A stretch of 45,356 nucleotides of DNA from assembly GCA_937924905.1 (NCBI GenBank), contig CALDUK010000047.1, positions 1-45,356 on the forward strand, given 5' to 3'. Shown here piece after piece: positions 34,468 through 43,391 of the stretch (position 1 is the first letter of the stretch; each line of letters starts with the position of its first letter). A program made the position numbers and the translations under genes. Source of the stretch: an uncultured Paracoccaceae bacterium. Its GTDB lineage: Bacteria; Pseudomonadota; Alphaproteobacteria; Rhodobacterales; Rhodobacteraceae. The notes under the pieces were generated by a model. The model worked only from the letters and a program-made list of their open reading frames with translations, did no database searches and was not told where the DNA came from.

Positions 34468-35568
34468 TCAGGGAGCCAGCGAAGTCTGCCCGGTCTGGGC
34501 CATTCCGATCGAGATTTCGTCGCTGAGAATTTGCACCATCCGGGCCAGACCTTCTTCGCCCGCCGCCGCGATGGCAAATTGGAAGACGCGCCCGAAGAAG
34601 GTGAAACCGGCCCCTTGGGAAAACGCGCGCAGCACGTCTTCGCCACCGCGCAATCCGCTGTCGTAGAAAACCGCCATATCGCCCGGAAGCGCCGCGCGAA
34701 TCTGCGGCAGACGTTCGATGGGCGCGGGCGCGGCGTCGAGCTGGCGCGCGCCGTGGCTGGAGACCTGAATTGCGTTGACACCCATCGTCGCCAGTTGCGC
34801 CGCGTCGTCGGGGTTGAGCACGCCTTTGACGACAAGATTGCCGGGCCAGCGGTCGCGGAGCATTTTGAGCGTATCCCAATCGGCCAGCGCGCGGCTTTCG
34901 GTGCGGTCAAAGTCGAACCCATCTTTCTGGAAGTTCGCCATTTGCGGGCGACCGGCGGCCAGCGTGCGCAGCGACCAGTTGGGGTGCAGCGCGAAGTCGA
35001 GAAACTGGCGCGGGCCGATGCGGAACGGCATGGCGAAGCCGTGGCGCAGTTCGCGGGGGCGGCGGCCGACCTCGGGGACGTCGACGGTGAGGACCAGCGT
35101 CCGGTAGCCCGCGTCGCGGGCGCGGTCGACCAGCTTGACCGTGCCGCTGCCGTCGCCTGAAAAGTAGAGTTGAAACCAGGCGTGACCGTCTGCGGTTTCG
35201 ATCAGGGTTTCCATGTCGGTGGATGCCACGGTCGAGACGCCAAGGGGGACATGGTGTCTGGCGGCAAGACGGGCGAGCATCAGGTCGGCGCCCGGGCCAG
35301 AGAGATTGCACATGCCCATGGGCGCGATGCCAAAGGGCAGGCCGGCGCGCTGGCCGAAGAGGTCGACCGACAGCGCACGATCCGAGACGTTTCGGAGGAT
35401 GCGGGGTTCAAGCGTGACCGCATCAAGCGCGGCGCGGTTGCGGGCCGCACCGGTTTCCCCCCCTGCGGCACCGTCGATATAGTCGAAGACCATCCACGGC
35501 AGGCGGCGTTTGGCCAGACGGCGGGCGTCGGCGGCGTTGTGTATGTTCTGGGCGGCCATGGGTTTCAC
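34468..35568 (-). CDS. FMN-dependent alpha-hydroxyacid oxidase/dehydrogenase (LldD-like)
   Basis: A 366-residue flavoprotein of the lactate/glycolate/mandelate oxidising family. Landmarks in order: WMVFDYIDGAAGGE near residue 25, LPFGIAPMGMCNL, STVASTDMETLIE, WFQLYFSG, LVLTVDVPEVGRRPRELRHG, VVKGVLNPDDA, SSHGARQLD with the catalytic histidine (SNHGGRQLD in most members), and FYDSGLRGGEDVLRA. Lactate or another 2-hydroxyacid is likely the substrate. The start is a GTG overlapping the SDR stop (GTGA) or the ATG three codons later (35559). It is probably under control of the LacI regulator at 36464. Confidence 0.9.
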   Translation of the reverse strand: MKPMAAQNIHNAADARRLAKRRLPWMVFDYIDGAAGGETGAARNRAALDAVTLEPRILRNVSDRALSVDLFGQRAGLPFGIAPMGMCNLSGPGADLMLARLAARHHVPLGVSTVASTDMETLIETADGHAWFQLYFSGDGSGTVKLVDRARDAGYRTLVLTVDVPEVGRRPRELRHGFAMPFRIGPRQFLDFALHPNWSLRTLAAGRPQMANFQKDGFDFDRTESRALADWDTLKMLRDRWPGNLVVKGVLNPDDAAQLATMGVNAIQVSSHGARQLDAAPAPIERLPQIRAALPGDMAVFYDSGLRGGEDVLRAFSQGAGFTFFGRVFQFAIAAAGEEGLARMVQILSDEISIGMAQTGQTSLAP

Positions 35569-36326
35569 TTTGCGGTAAAGCCGCCGTCGACCATCAAGAC
35601 CTGTCCTGTGACAAAGCTGGACGCGTCGGAGCAGAGAAACAGGATGGGGCCGTCGATGTCTTCGAGCCGGCCATTGCGGTTCATGCAGGTTTGCGCGGCG
35701 TTGCGCGCGGCGCGGTCGGGGTCGTCGAAGACGGCGGCGGTCAGTTCGGTCGGGAAGAAACCGGGGCCGATGGCGTTGGCGGTGATGCCAAAGGGAGACC
35801 AGGCTTCGGCCATGGCGCGGGTCAGCTGGCCGATGCCTGCTTTGGTGGCGCCGTAAGCGATACCGCCGGGGAAGGCGCGGGTGGTTTGCAGGCTGGCGAA
35901 GTTGACGATGCGGCCCCAGCCTTTTTCTTTCATGGCAGGCACCAGCGCCTGGCTGAGAAAGAACGGCGCGGACAGGTTGAGCGCCAGCGTCTGGTCCCAG
36001 CCCTGAGCGGTCACGTCATCGGCGGCCTGGCGGGTGTTGACACCGGCGGCGTGGATCAGGATGTCGGGCGGCCCGAACGGTGCTGCGATTTCAGCGGCAA
36101 GCCCGGGCACGGCGGCGCGGTCGGCGATATCGGCCGGAAGGGCGGCGGCCTTGCCGCCTGTTTCGGCGACCAGCCCCGCAAGTGCGTCTTTCCGGCGGGC
36201 AACACCGACCACGCGCGCCCCTGCCCCGATCAGCGCCAAAGCGGCGCGGCGGCCAAGGCCCGAGCTGGCCCCGGTGATGCAGGCAACGCGGCCTGTCAGG
36301 TCGAAAAGCTGTTTCGGATCGTCCAT
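35565..36326 (-). CDS. Short-chain dehydrogenase/reductase
   Basis: A 253-residue NAD(P)-dependent oxidoreductase of the classical SDR type: TGASSGLGRRAA at about 19-30, HAAGVN in place of NNAG, catalytic FASLQ, YGATK (Tyr/Lys) and the C-terminal SSFVTGQVLMVDGGFTAK. The ordering resembles gluconate 5-dehydrogenase/2-keto-acid reductase relatives. The substrate is unknown, but with the LacI regulator and hydroxyacid oxidase a sugar-acid or 2-hydroxyacid pathway is plausible. The operator palindrome lies 62 bases upstream. Confidence 0.87.
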   Translation of the reverse strand: MDDPKQLFDLTGRVACITGASSGLGRRAALALIGAGARVVGVARRKDALAGLVAETGGKAAALPADIADRAAVPGLAAEIAAPFGPPDILIHAAGVNTRQAADDVTAQGWDQTLALNLSAPFFLSQALVPAMKEKGWGRIVNFASLQTTRAFPGGIAYGATKAGIGQLTRAMAEAWSPFGITANAIGPGFFPTELTAAVFDDPDRAARNAAQTCMNRNGRLEDIDGPILFLCSDASSFVTGQVLMVDGGFTAK

Positions 36327-36387
36327 GCTGGCACTGGCCCCGGTCAGATTGCGAATTGAGTGGACTCGCGGTGGGATTTACGCATAT

Positions 36388-36401
36388 TGTAAGCGCTTAC
36401 A
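36388..36401. promoter_or_regulatory. Perfect LacI-family operator palindrome
   Basis: TGTAAGCGCTTACA is a 14-base perfect palindrome with the central CG typical of LacI-family operators. It lies in the intergenic region between the divergent SDR (start 36326) and the LacI gene (start 36464), so it could control both directions. Confidence 0.85.
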
Positions 36402-36463
36402 TTGGCATCGCGCAATCCCCAAATCACGCCGGGGCGGTTTGCACAGGTCACAGAACAAAAGGC

Positions 36464-37501
36464 ATGGAACGCGCAGTGACGAGCCCTTCGCCGGAAAAAT
36501 TGCCCACGCTGGATGACGTGGCCGACGCCGCCAAAGTTTCGACCGCGACCGTGTCGCGCTGCCTGAACGAGCCTGCGAAAGTGTCGGAAAAAACACGCGA
36601 GAAGGTCATGCAGGCGGTCGAGGCCCTGGGCTATACGCCGCATTTCGGGGCGCGCGCGCTGGCGGCCAATCGCACGTTTACGATTGGCGCGATCATTCCG
36701 ACCATGGAGAACGCGATTTTCGCGCGCGGGCTACAGGCGTTTCAGGAAGGCTTGCATGCGCAGGGGTATACGTTGCTGGTCGCCAGCCACGCCTATCAGC
36801 CCGAGATCGAGGCCGAGCAAATCCGGGCGCTGGTGGCACGCGGGGCCGATGGGCTGTTGCTGATCGGGCATCGTCGCGAAGACGATGTTTACCGCTTTCT
36901 GGAACGTCGCGGTGTCCCTGCCCTGATTGCCTGGGCGGTTCAGGATGCCCCCCGCCTGCCCGCCATCGGGTTCGACAACAAAGCGGCCATGCAGGGGCTG
37001 GCCGATCATGTATTGTCGCTGGGCCATCGCAATATCGGCGTTATTTCAGGATTGGTGGCTGGCAATGACCGGGCCTCGGGGCGTTTGGCGGGCATTCGGG
37101 CCGCGATGGAGGCCCACGGGCTGGACCAAACGGCGTTGCCGGTCGAAGAAACCGCCTATGGGGTTGAAAACGGGGCGGCAGCGTTCGCACGGTTGATGCA
37201 ATTGCGCCCGCGTCCCAGCGTTGTGATGTGCGGCAATGATGTTTTGGCGGTGGGGGCCATGCAACAGGCCCGCGAGATGGGCCTGTTGGTGCCGGATGAT
37301 GTGTCGGTGACCGGGTTTGACAATATCGAGCTGGCCCGGATTGCGACGCCCGGCCTGACAACGGTGGATGTGCCCCACCGCGAAATGGGCCGACGCGCGG
37401 CAGATGCGTTGATTGCCATGGTCGCAGGCACCAGCGCAGGCGAAAGCCTGGAATTGCCGGTTGAGATCACCAAACGCGGGTCACTGGGACGGGTGGTGTG
37501 A
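36464..37501 (+). CDS. LacI-family transcriptional regulator
   Basis: A 345-residue DNA-binding repressor. The HTH with hinge helix covers residues 15-62 (TLDDVADAAKVSTATVSRCL, NEPAKVSEKTREKV, ALGYTPHFGARALAANR). The periplasmic-binding-like ligand domain follows (FTIGAIIPTMENAIFARGLQ, VMCGNDVLAVGAMQQARE, SVTGFDNIELARIATPGLTT). The start ATG at 36464 has AAAGG upstream; the in-frame extension to 36356 crosses the operator and is rejected. It is divergent from the SDR-oxidase pair and probably represses it until a sugar or acid binds. It is convergent with panB. Confidence 0.93.
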   Translation: MERAVTSPSPEKLPTLDDVADAAKVSTATVSRCLNEPAKVSEKTREKVMQAVEALGYTPHFGARALAANRTFTIGAIIPTMENAIFARGLQAFQEGLHAQGYTLLVASHAYQPEIEAEQIRALVARGADGLLLIGHRREDDVYRFLERRGVPALIAWAVQDAPRLPAIGFDNKAAMQGLADHVLSLGHRNIGVISGLVAGNDRASGRLAGIRAAMEAHGLDQTALPVEETAYGVENGAAAFARLMQLRPRPSVVMCGNDVLAVGAMQQAREMGLLVPDDVSVTGFDNIELARIATPGLTTVDVPHREMGRRAADALIAMVAGTSAGESLELPVEITKRGSLGRVV

Positions 37502-37528
37502 CGGCCCGGTGCGTTTTTGGTGCGCCCC

Positions 37529-38341
37529 TTAGCGATAGACCTGATCTTCGCCGGGGAACGCACGTGATTTTACCTCGTCCGCGTAATTGCTGACGGCCTG
37601 TTCGATCTGCGGGCCAAGCTGGCCGTAAACCTTGACGAATTTGGGCGTCCATTCGTTGAGGCCCAGCATGTCTTCCAGCACCAGAATTTGCCCGTCGCAT
37701 TCGACGCTTGCGCCAATGCCGATTGTGGGGATGGCGACCTGTTTGGTGATTTTGGCGGCCAATGGTTCAACCATGCCTTCCAGCACCAGCGAAAACGCGC
37801 CGGCCTGCGCTACGGCATTGGCGTCGTCTTCATGGGCTTTCCATGTGTCTTCGTCGCGGCCCTGTGTCTTGAAGCCGCCCATCACATGGCTGGACTGCGG
37901 TGTCAGACCGGTATGCGCCATGACGGGGATACCGCGTTCGACGAGAAAATGGATGGTTTCGGCCATGCGCGCACCGCCTTCCAGTTTGACCGCGCCACAG
38001 CCGGTTTCTTTCATAATCTTGGCGGCGTTGCGGAAGGCCATATTGGGGCTTTCCTCATATGTGCCAAAGGGCATGTCGACGACGATCAGCGCCTTTTGGG
38101 TGCCGCGCACCACGGCCTTGCCATGCATGATCATCAGGTCCAGCGGCACGCCGACGGTGGTTTCCATACCATGCATCACCATGCCAAGACTGTCGCCGAC
38201 CAGAATGAAATCCGCATATTTGTCAACGATGGCGGCGGTGTGTGCGTGATAGCTGGTCAGCGAGACGATCGGCTCGCCGCCTTTGCGCGCGGCCAGTTGC
38301 GGCACGGTCATGCGGCGGATTTTTTCGTTTTGCGAGCTCAT
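37529..38341 (-). CDS. panB: 3-methyl-2-oxobutanoate hydroxymethyltransferase PanB
   Basis: Enzyme that adds a hydroxymethyl group from methylenetetrahydrofolate to alpha-ketoisovalerate to give ketopantoate in pantothenate and coenzyme A synthesis. The 270-residue TIM-barrel shows [71 protein letters not shown] and [19 protein letters not shown]. Its ATG overlaps the panC stop (38338-38341), so panC-panB form a two-gene minus-strand unit. The following LacI gene is convergent. Confidence 0.98.
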   Translation of the reverse strand: MSSQNEKIRRMTVPQLAARKGGEPIVSLTSYHAHTAAIVDKYADFILVGDSLGMVMHGMETTVGVPLDLMIMHGKAVVRGTQKALIVVDMPFGTYEESPNMAFRNAAKIMKETGCGAVKLEGGARMAETIHFLVERGIPVMAHTGLTPQSSHVMGGFKTQGRDEDTWKAHEDDANAVAQAGAFSLVLEGMVEPLAAKITKQVAIPTIGIGASVECDGQILVLEDMLGLNEWTPKFVKVYGQLGPQIEQAVSNYADEVKSRAFPGEDQVYR

Positions 38342-39183
38342 GGGGTAATCTCCTTCTGGTCGATCAGCAGGATGCCGCCAAATTCGGCAGACAGCATGAT
38401 GGCGATTTTGTCAGTGATGGCACCGGTGATCGGTGTCAGGCTTTCGGCGGCTACGATATCGACTGCGCGCAGCGTCGCGCGGGGTTCGGACGTGATGTCA
38501 GCGCGAATTGCGTCGGTCAGCGCCTGGACGGTGGTGCCCTGGGCCACACGTGTTTCGGCTTTGGTCAGGCTTTTGTGCAAGACAGTGGCGGCTTGTCGAT
38601 CATCTGGCGTCAGCCGGACATTGCGCGACGACATGGCCAGCCCGTCGGGTTCGCGGACGGTGGGGACGCCGATCACCTGCAACGGGAAATGCAGGTCGCG
38701 GGTCATGCGGCGGATCACCTGCAATTGCTGATAGTCCTTTTCGCCAAAATAGGCCGCGTCAGGCAGGCAGATGTTGAACAGCCGCGCCACCACGGTGGCG
38801 ACGCCGCGAAAATGCCCCGGACGCACTTTGCCGTGCAGCATATTGGCCAGTTGCGTGGTCTCAACAATCGTCTCATCGCCCGGCGGATAGATCACATCGA
38901 CCTGGGGCAGAAACAGCGCATCAATGCCTTCGGCCTTTAGAAGGTCGATGTCGCGGGCGTCGTCGGATGGGTAATGCGCAAGATCGGCCACTTCGCCGAA
39001 CTGGGTCGGGTTGACAAAGATGGTGGCCACCACGCGGTCATGGGCGGCGCGCGCGGTGCGCATCAGCGTCAGATGCCCGTCGTGCAGCGCGCCCATGGTG
39101 GTGACCAGGCCGATGCTGTTGCCCGCGCGACGATAGCCGGCGACGGTTTTGCGGATGGTCTGAATGTCGGGACAGATTTTCAT
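38338..39183 (-). CDS. panC: Pantoate-beta-alanine ligase PanC
   Basis: ATP-dependent ligase joining pantoate and beta-alanine to pantothenate. The 281-residue protein shows the HIGH-like [73 protein letters not shown] and [11 protein letters not shown]. The start ATG at 39183 is chosen; the longer frame to 39312 has no family-like sequence. It is the first gene of panC-panB and shares a 241-base upstream region with the divergent dehydrogenase at 39425. Confidence 0.98.
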   Translation of the reverse strand: MKICPDIQTIRKTVAGYRRAGNSIGLVTTMGALHDGHLTLMRTARAAHDRVVATIFVNPTQFGEVADLAHYPSDDARDIDLLKAEGIDALFLPQVDVIYPPGDETIVETTQLANMLHGKVRPGHFRGVATVVARLFNICLPDAAYFGEKDYQQLQVIRRMTRDLHFPLQVIGVPTVREPDGLAMSSRNVRLTPDDRQAATVLHKSLTKAETRVAQGTTVQALTDAIRADITSEPRATLRAVDIVAAESLTPITGAITDKIAIMLSAEFGGILLIDQKEITP

Positions 39184-39424
39184 ATGCCTTGGGTAACTTG
39201 CCGGGCGGCGGGTCTCAAGTCGCGGCTTGCCCGTCGAGTGACCCGAACATAACTTGGTGAATGCAGGCGGCCGTGCCCCGCGCCCGCGCGATTTGCGCCA
39301 CGCAAAGCGCAATCAAAGACAGACGCCGCCCTAAGTCGCATTCAGCGCCGAACCTGTCGGCTGGACCCTTTGCGCCCGGACGCTTTAGGCTAAAACCGAT
39401 CCAGTCAGTCTTGGAGGCTCTGCG

Positions 39425-41923
39425 ATGCAAACCCATGTCAAAGCTTTGGTGGTCGGCGGCGGCGCCGTGGGAACCTCGATTGCGTATCATCTGGCGAAAG
39501 CCGGGTGGTCGGATGTGATGCTGTTGGAGCGGGACGAATTGACGTCCGGGTCAACCTGGCACGCGGCGGGTTTGCTGCCCTATTTCAACATGTCCTATGC
39601 GACCACGCATATCCACGATTACTCGATCAAATTCTACAAAACGCTGGAAGAAGAAACCGGGTTGAACGCCGGGTTTTCGGTCGTGGGTAATTTGCGGATG
39701 GCGCAAAGCCAGGACCGGATGGACGAGTTCATGCTCTATGCCTCGACCGCCGAGACCTGCGGGGTGCCGTTTGACTGGATGACCCCCGATGAGATCAAGG
39801 CGCGTTGGCCGCTGTTGCGGACCGACGATCTGAAAGGCGCGATTTATCACCCTACGGACGGCTATATTAACCCCGCCGATGTCACCATGGCGATGGCCAA
39901 GGGCGCGCGGCAGCGGGGCGTTGTGATCGAGCGCAAGTGGCAGGTGGACGGGTATAGCTGGGCTGGGGATCATTGGGATGTTCTGTGCACGAAGATGGTC
40001 GAAAAGGGCGGCAATCTGGTGGCGTCGGACGAACAGGTCACCGTACAGGCCGAACATGTGGTGACAGCCACTGGCAACCATGCGCAGCGGACGGCGCATT
40101 TGCTGGGGATCAAAATTCCGGCCATTCCGGTCGAACACCAATATATCGTGACCGAACCCGATCCCGCGCTGGTCGGCTATCGCGCGGCCCATCCCGAGCA
40201 TCCGGTTTTGCGGGATGCGGATGCCAAATGGTATGTGCGCGAAGAACGCGGCGGCTGGATTTTGGGGCCTTACGAACAAGGCGCGCCCGCGCGGTTTGAA
40301 TATGCGGTGCCTGACGGGTTTCGCGCCGATCTGTTCCCGCTGGATCTGGAGCGGATCGAAGAAGAGTACATGTCGATGATCCACCGGATCCCGTCGTCCG
40401 AGACCGCCGGGCTGAAAGACGATTTCAACGGGCCAATCTGTTACACGCCCGATGGCAACCCGTTGCTGGGGCCTGCGCCGGGGTTGCGGAATATGTGGCT
40501 GGCCGAAGGGTTTTCGTTTGGCATCACAGCCGCCGGGGGGGCGGGCGAATATCTGGCGCAGATGATGGTCGCGGGCGAAGCCGAGATCGACATGGCGTCG
40601 CTGGACCCCAAGCGGTACGGGCCATGGATGACCACGGAATATGCCGCACGCAAAAACGAGGAGTGTTATTCCCACGTTTATGTCCTGCATCACCCGGATG
40701 AAGAACGCGAGGCCTGCCGGCCTTTGAAAACGGCCCCGGCCTATGACCGGCAGAAGGCCCTCGGTGCGCAATTCGGGCAGGTCAACGGTTGGGAACGGCC
40801 CAACTATTACGGCCCCAAAGATGCGCCCGACAGCTTTGATCACGATGCGCGATCCTTCCGGCGCGGCGGCTGGTGGCAATTCGCCCATGACGAGGCGAAA
40901 GCGATCCGCGAAGGCGCGGGCCTGATCGACGCGACAGCATTTGCCAAACACCGCATTTCCGGTCCCGGTGCTGCTGCGTTTCTGGATTGGTTCACCACCA
41001 ACAAGCTGCCGAAGGTCGGGCGCATCAACCTGACCTATGCGCTGACCAGCGCAGGCACCACGCGGACGGAATACACGATCATTCGAAACGCGGTGGATGA
41101 CTTTACCCTGATTTCGGCAGGCGCCTGGCATGCCTATGATCAGGATTTTCTGTATCAAGCCATCATGGACACCGAAGACCGGTTCGGGCGCATCACCGAA
41201 GAAGATGTGACCGCAAAATGGGGCGTCTTTGCGCTGGCCGGTCCAAAATCGCGCGATGTTCTGTCATCGCTGGTCCGCGATGCCGAACCGGCCACGGTGC
41301 TGTCAAACAAGCGGTTCCCGTGGCTTTCGGCGCGCGACATTGAACTGGGCATGTGCCCCGTGCGCGCCATCCGCGTGGCCTATACCGGCGAATTGGGCTG
41401 GGAATTGCATCACCCGATGGAGATGCAGAATTACCTTTGGGATCAAGTGCTGGCGGCTGGCGCACCGCATGGGCTGAAACTGGTCGGTGCGCGGGCGCAA
41501 AACTGGTTGCGACAGGAAAAATCCTATCGCGCGTTTGGCACGGAACTGGGCCGCGATGCGACACCGCTGGAAGCGGGTCTGGACCGGTTTGTTGATCTGA
41601 CGAAGGATTTTCACGGCAAGGATGCGATGGTTGAAACAGGCATCCGGTCAAAATGCGTGACCCTGTTGATCGATGGCCCCGATGACGCGGACCCTTGGGG
41701 GCGCGAAGCCTTGTATCAGGGGGATAGCCGCGTTGGTCGTCTGACCTCGGGCGGGTATTCTGCGCATTTCGGCAAATCGATTGGCATGGGCTATGTGCCC
41801 GCCGCATTGGCCACGCCCGGCACGCGCTTGCAGGTCAAAATGCAAAACGCGCTTTGGGACGCGGTGGTGACCGAAGACAGCCCTTATGATCCGAAAAACG
41901 AGGTGATCCGAAAGGACGGCTGA
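39425..41923 (+). CDS. FAD-dependent dimethylglycine/sarcosine dehydrogenase-like protein (DAO + GcvT)
   Basis: An 832-residue protein with an N-terminal FAD-binding DAO oxidoreductase (residues 1 to about 420): VVGGGAVGTSIAYHLAKAG, the flavinylation-type STWHAAGL around residue 45, and CYTPDGNPLLGPAPGL and AGGAGEYLAQMMVAGEAEID in the second FAD segment. A C-terminal folate-binding GcvT module follows (about 480-832), with SGPGAAAFLDWF, VAYTGELGWELHHPMEMQNYLW (as two pieces) and LGRDATPLEAGLDRFVDLTKDF. This architecture oxidises N-methyl groups of glycine-betaine breakdown products onto tetrahydrofolate. MlrC and a peptidase follow in the same operon. Confidence 0.92.
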   Translation: MQTHVKALVVGGGAVGTSIAYHLAKAGWSDVMLLERDELTSGSTWHAAGLLPYFNMSYATTHIHDYSIKFYKTLEEETGLNAGFSVVGNLRMAQSQDRMDEFMLYASTAETCGVPFDWMTPDEIKARWPLLRTDDLKGAIYHPTDGYINPADVTMAMAKGARQRGVVIERKWQVDGYSWAGDHWDVLCTKMVEKGGNLVASDEQVTVQAEHVVTATGNHAQRTAHLLGIKIPAIPVEHQYIVTEPDPALVGYRAAHPEHPVLRDADAKWYVREERGGWILGPYEQGAPARFEYAVPDGFRADLFPLDLERIEEEYMSMIHRIPSSETAGLKDDFNGPICYTPDGNPLLGPAPGLRNMWLAEGFSFGITAAGGAGEYLAQMMVAGEAEIDMASLDPKRYGPWMTTEYAARKNEECYSHVYVLHHPDEEREACRPLKTAPAYDRQKALGAQFGQVNGWERPNYYGPKDAPDSFDHDARSFRRGGWWQFAHDEAKAIREGAGLIDATAFAKHRISGPGAAAFLDWFTTNKLPKVGRINLTYALTSAGTTRTEYTIIRNAVDDFTLISAGAWHAYDQDFLYQAIMDTEDRFGRITEEDVTAKWGVFALAGPKSRDVLSSLVRDAEPATVLSNKRFPWLSARDIELGMCPVRAIRVAYTGELGWELHHPMEMQNYLWDQVLAAGAPHGLKLVGARAQNWLRQEKSYRAFGTELGRDATPLEAGLDRFVDLTKDFHGKDAMVETGIRSKCVTLLIDGPDDADPWGREALYQGDSRVGRLTSGGYSAHFGKSIGMGYVPAALATPGTRLQVKMQNALWDAVVTEDSPYDPKNEVIRKDG

Positions 41924-41924
41924 G

Positions 41925-43391
41925 ATGGCGCGGATTGCCCTGGCCGGGTTTCAGCATGAAACCAACACCTTTGCGCCGTCGGTCGCGGGTTGGGATCAGT
42001 TTGTCATGGCCGACAGTTGGCCGGGGCTGTTGACCGGGGTGGCGGTTGTCGATGACACGCGGGGCATGAACTTGCCGATTGCCGGCGCGGTTCTGGCAGC
42101 CGAGGCTGCGGGGCTGGAGGTTTGCCCCCTGCTTTGGTGCGCGGCCGAACCCAGTGGCCCCGTGACGGATGACGCCTTTGACCGGGTCTCGGCAATGATC
42201 CTGACCGGGCTGGCCGATGCCGGGCCGGTGGACGCCGTCTATCTGGATTTGCACGGCGCGATGGTGACCGACAGCCATGACGATGGCGAGGCGGTTCTGG
42301 TGCAGCGCATCCGCGACCTGCTGGGCGCGGACGTCCCGATTGGGGTCAGTCTGGATTTGCACGCTAACCTGTCCAGGGCGCTGGTTGATCTGGTCAATGT
42401 CATCACGATTTATCGCAGCTATCCGCATCTGGATATGACCGAAACAGGCGCGCGATGTGTCCGCGCTTTGGTGGGGCCGCCGCGTCATGCGGCGTTTCGC
42501 GAAGTGCCGTTCATGGTGCCCTTGCATGCGCAATCGACCGAAACAGTCCCTTGCCGGGGGCTGTACGACCGAGTGGCGGGATGGTCATCCGAGGCGGCGT
42601 TTGTCGAGCTGGCCATGGGGTTTACGGCGGCAGACGTATACGACTGCGGGCCTGCGGTGGTGGCCTATGCCGAAACCCCCGAGGCTGCGAACGCGCTGGC
42701 CGACAAGGTGCTGGGCGATGTGATCGCCGACGAGGACAAGTTTTCCACAGCACTCGCCACGCCCGCAGCGGCTGTGCGCAGGGCGCTGGCCGCCCCCGGC
42801 CCTGTGGTTCTGGCTGATGTGCAGGACAATCCCGGTGCCGGGGGATCATCGGACACAACCGGGGTTCTGCGCGCCTTGGCCGAGGCTGGCGCAAGGGGCG
42901 TGATTGCCGGGGTGTTTGCTGACCCCACCTTTGCCGCACATGCCCACCGACTGGGCGCGGGCCAGGTGTTGGAGGGCGCGCTTGGCGGAGCGTCTGGTGT
43001 GGCGGGCGATGCCCCTTTGGCGGGGCGGTATGATATTCTGGCCCTGAGCGACGGGCGCATCGCTTATAGCGGCCAGATGTACGGAGGCGGAATTGCCGAA
43101 CTGGGCCCCAGCGCTTTGGTGGCGCTGTCGGGGACGGATATTCGGTTTGTCGTCAGCTCGACCCGGATCCAGTGTCTGGATCAGGCGTTGTTCACCCATT
43201 TCGGGATCAACCCGGCCCAGGCGCATATCATCGCGGTCAAAAGCACCGTGCATTTTCAGGCCGATTTCGCGCCTATCGCGCGCCAGATCATCAATGTGGC
43301 CAGCCCCGGGCATTTCCCCTGCACCCTGTCCGAATTGCGGTTTCAAAACGCATGGAGACGGGTGGCAGGCCATGCTAGGGACCGGGGATGA
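41925..43391 (+). CDS. M81-family metallopeptidase (MlrC-like)
   Basis: A 488-residue protein of the MlrC family (N-terminal DUF1485 plus C-terminal MlrC_C): IALAGFQHETNTFAPSVA, VYLDLHGAMVTDSHDDGE, GVSLDLHANLS, YRSYPHLDMTETG, VLADVQDNPGAGGSSDTTG and HFQADFAPIARQI. The DLHGAM, DLHANL and PHLD histidines and aspartates are the likely metal ligands. MlrC is known for microcystin tetrapeptide breakdown, but most family members lack that context and probably cut other small peptides or amides. It starts 1 base after the dehydrogenase stop and overlaps the peptidase-like gene at its end. Confidence 0.9.
   Translation: MARIALAGFQHETNTFAPSVAGWDQFVMADSWPGLLTGVAVVDDTRGMNLPIAGAVLAAEAAGLEVCPLLWCAAEPSGPVTDDAFDRVSAMILTGLADAGPVDAVYLDLHGAMVTDSHDDGEAVLVQRIRDLLGADVPIGVSLDLHANLSRALVDLVNVITIYRSYPHLDMTETGARCVRALVGPPRHAAFREVPFMVPLHAQSTETVPCRGLYDRVAGWSSEAAFVELAMGFTAADVYDCGPAVVAYAETPEAANALADKVLGDVIADEDKFSTALATPAAAVRRALAAPGPVVLADVQDNPGAGGSSDTTGVLRALAEAGARGVIAGVFADPTFAAHAHRLGAGQVLEGALGGASGVAGDAPLAGRYDILALSDGRIAYSGQMYGGGIAELGPSALVALSGTDIRFVVSSTRIQCLDQALFTHFGINPAQAHIIAVKSTVHFQADFAPIARQIINVASPGHFPCTLSELRFQNAWRRVAGHARDRG

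Noticed and set aside
34094..34879. The long minus-strand frame of 261 codons reaching into the hydroxyacid oxidase gene
   Set aside because: Most of it is out of frame with the oxidase and lacks protein character; only the last 32 codons have an independent ribosome-binding site and were kept as a separate candidate.
39184..39424. A glycine riboswitch before the dimethylglycine-dehydrogenase-like gene
   Set aside because: No conserved glycine-aptamer core was recognised in the 241-base divergent region.
39551..41158. A 535-residue open frame on the minus strand inside the dehydrogenase gene
   Set aside because: It is antisense to a clearly homologous 832-residue protein, has no ribosome-binding site, and its composition (many His, Arg, Pro, Gln) is typical of GC-rich shadow frames.
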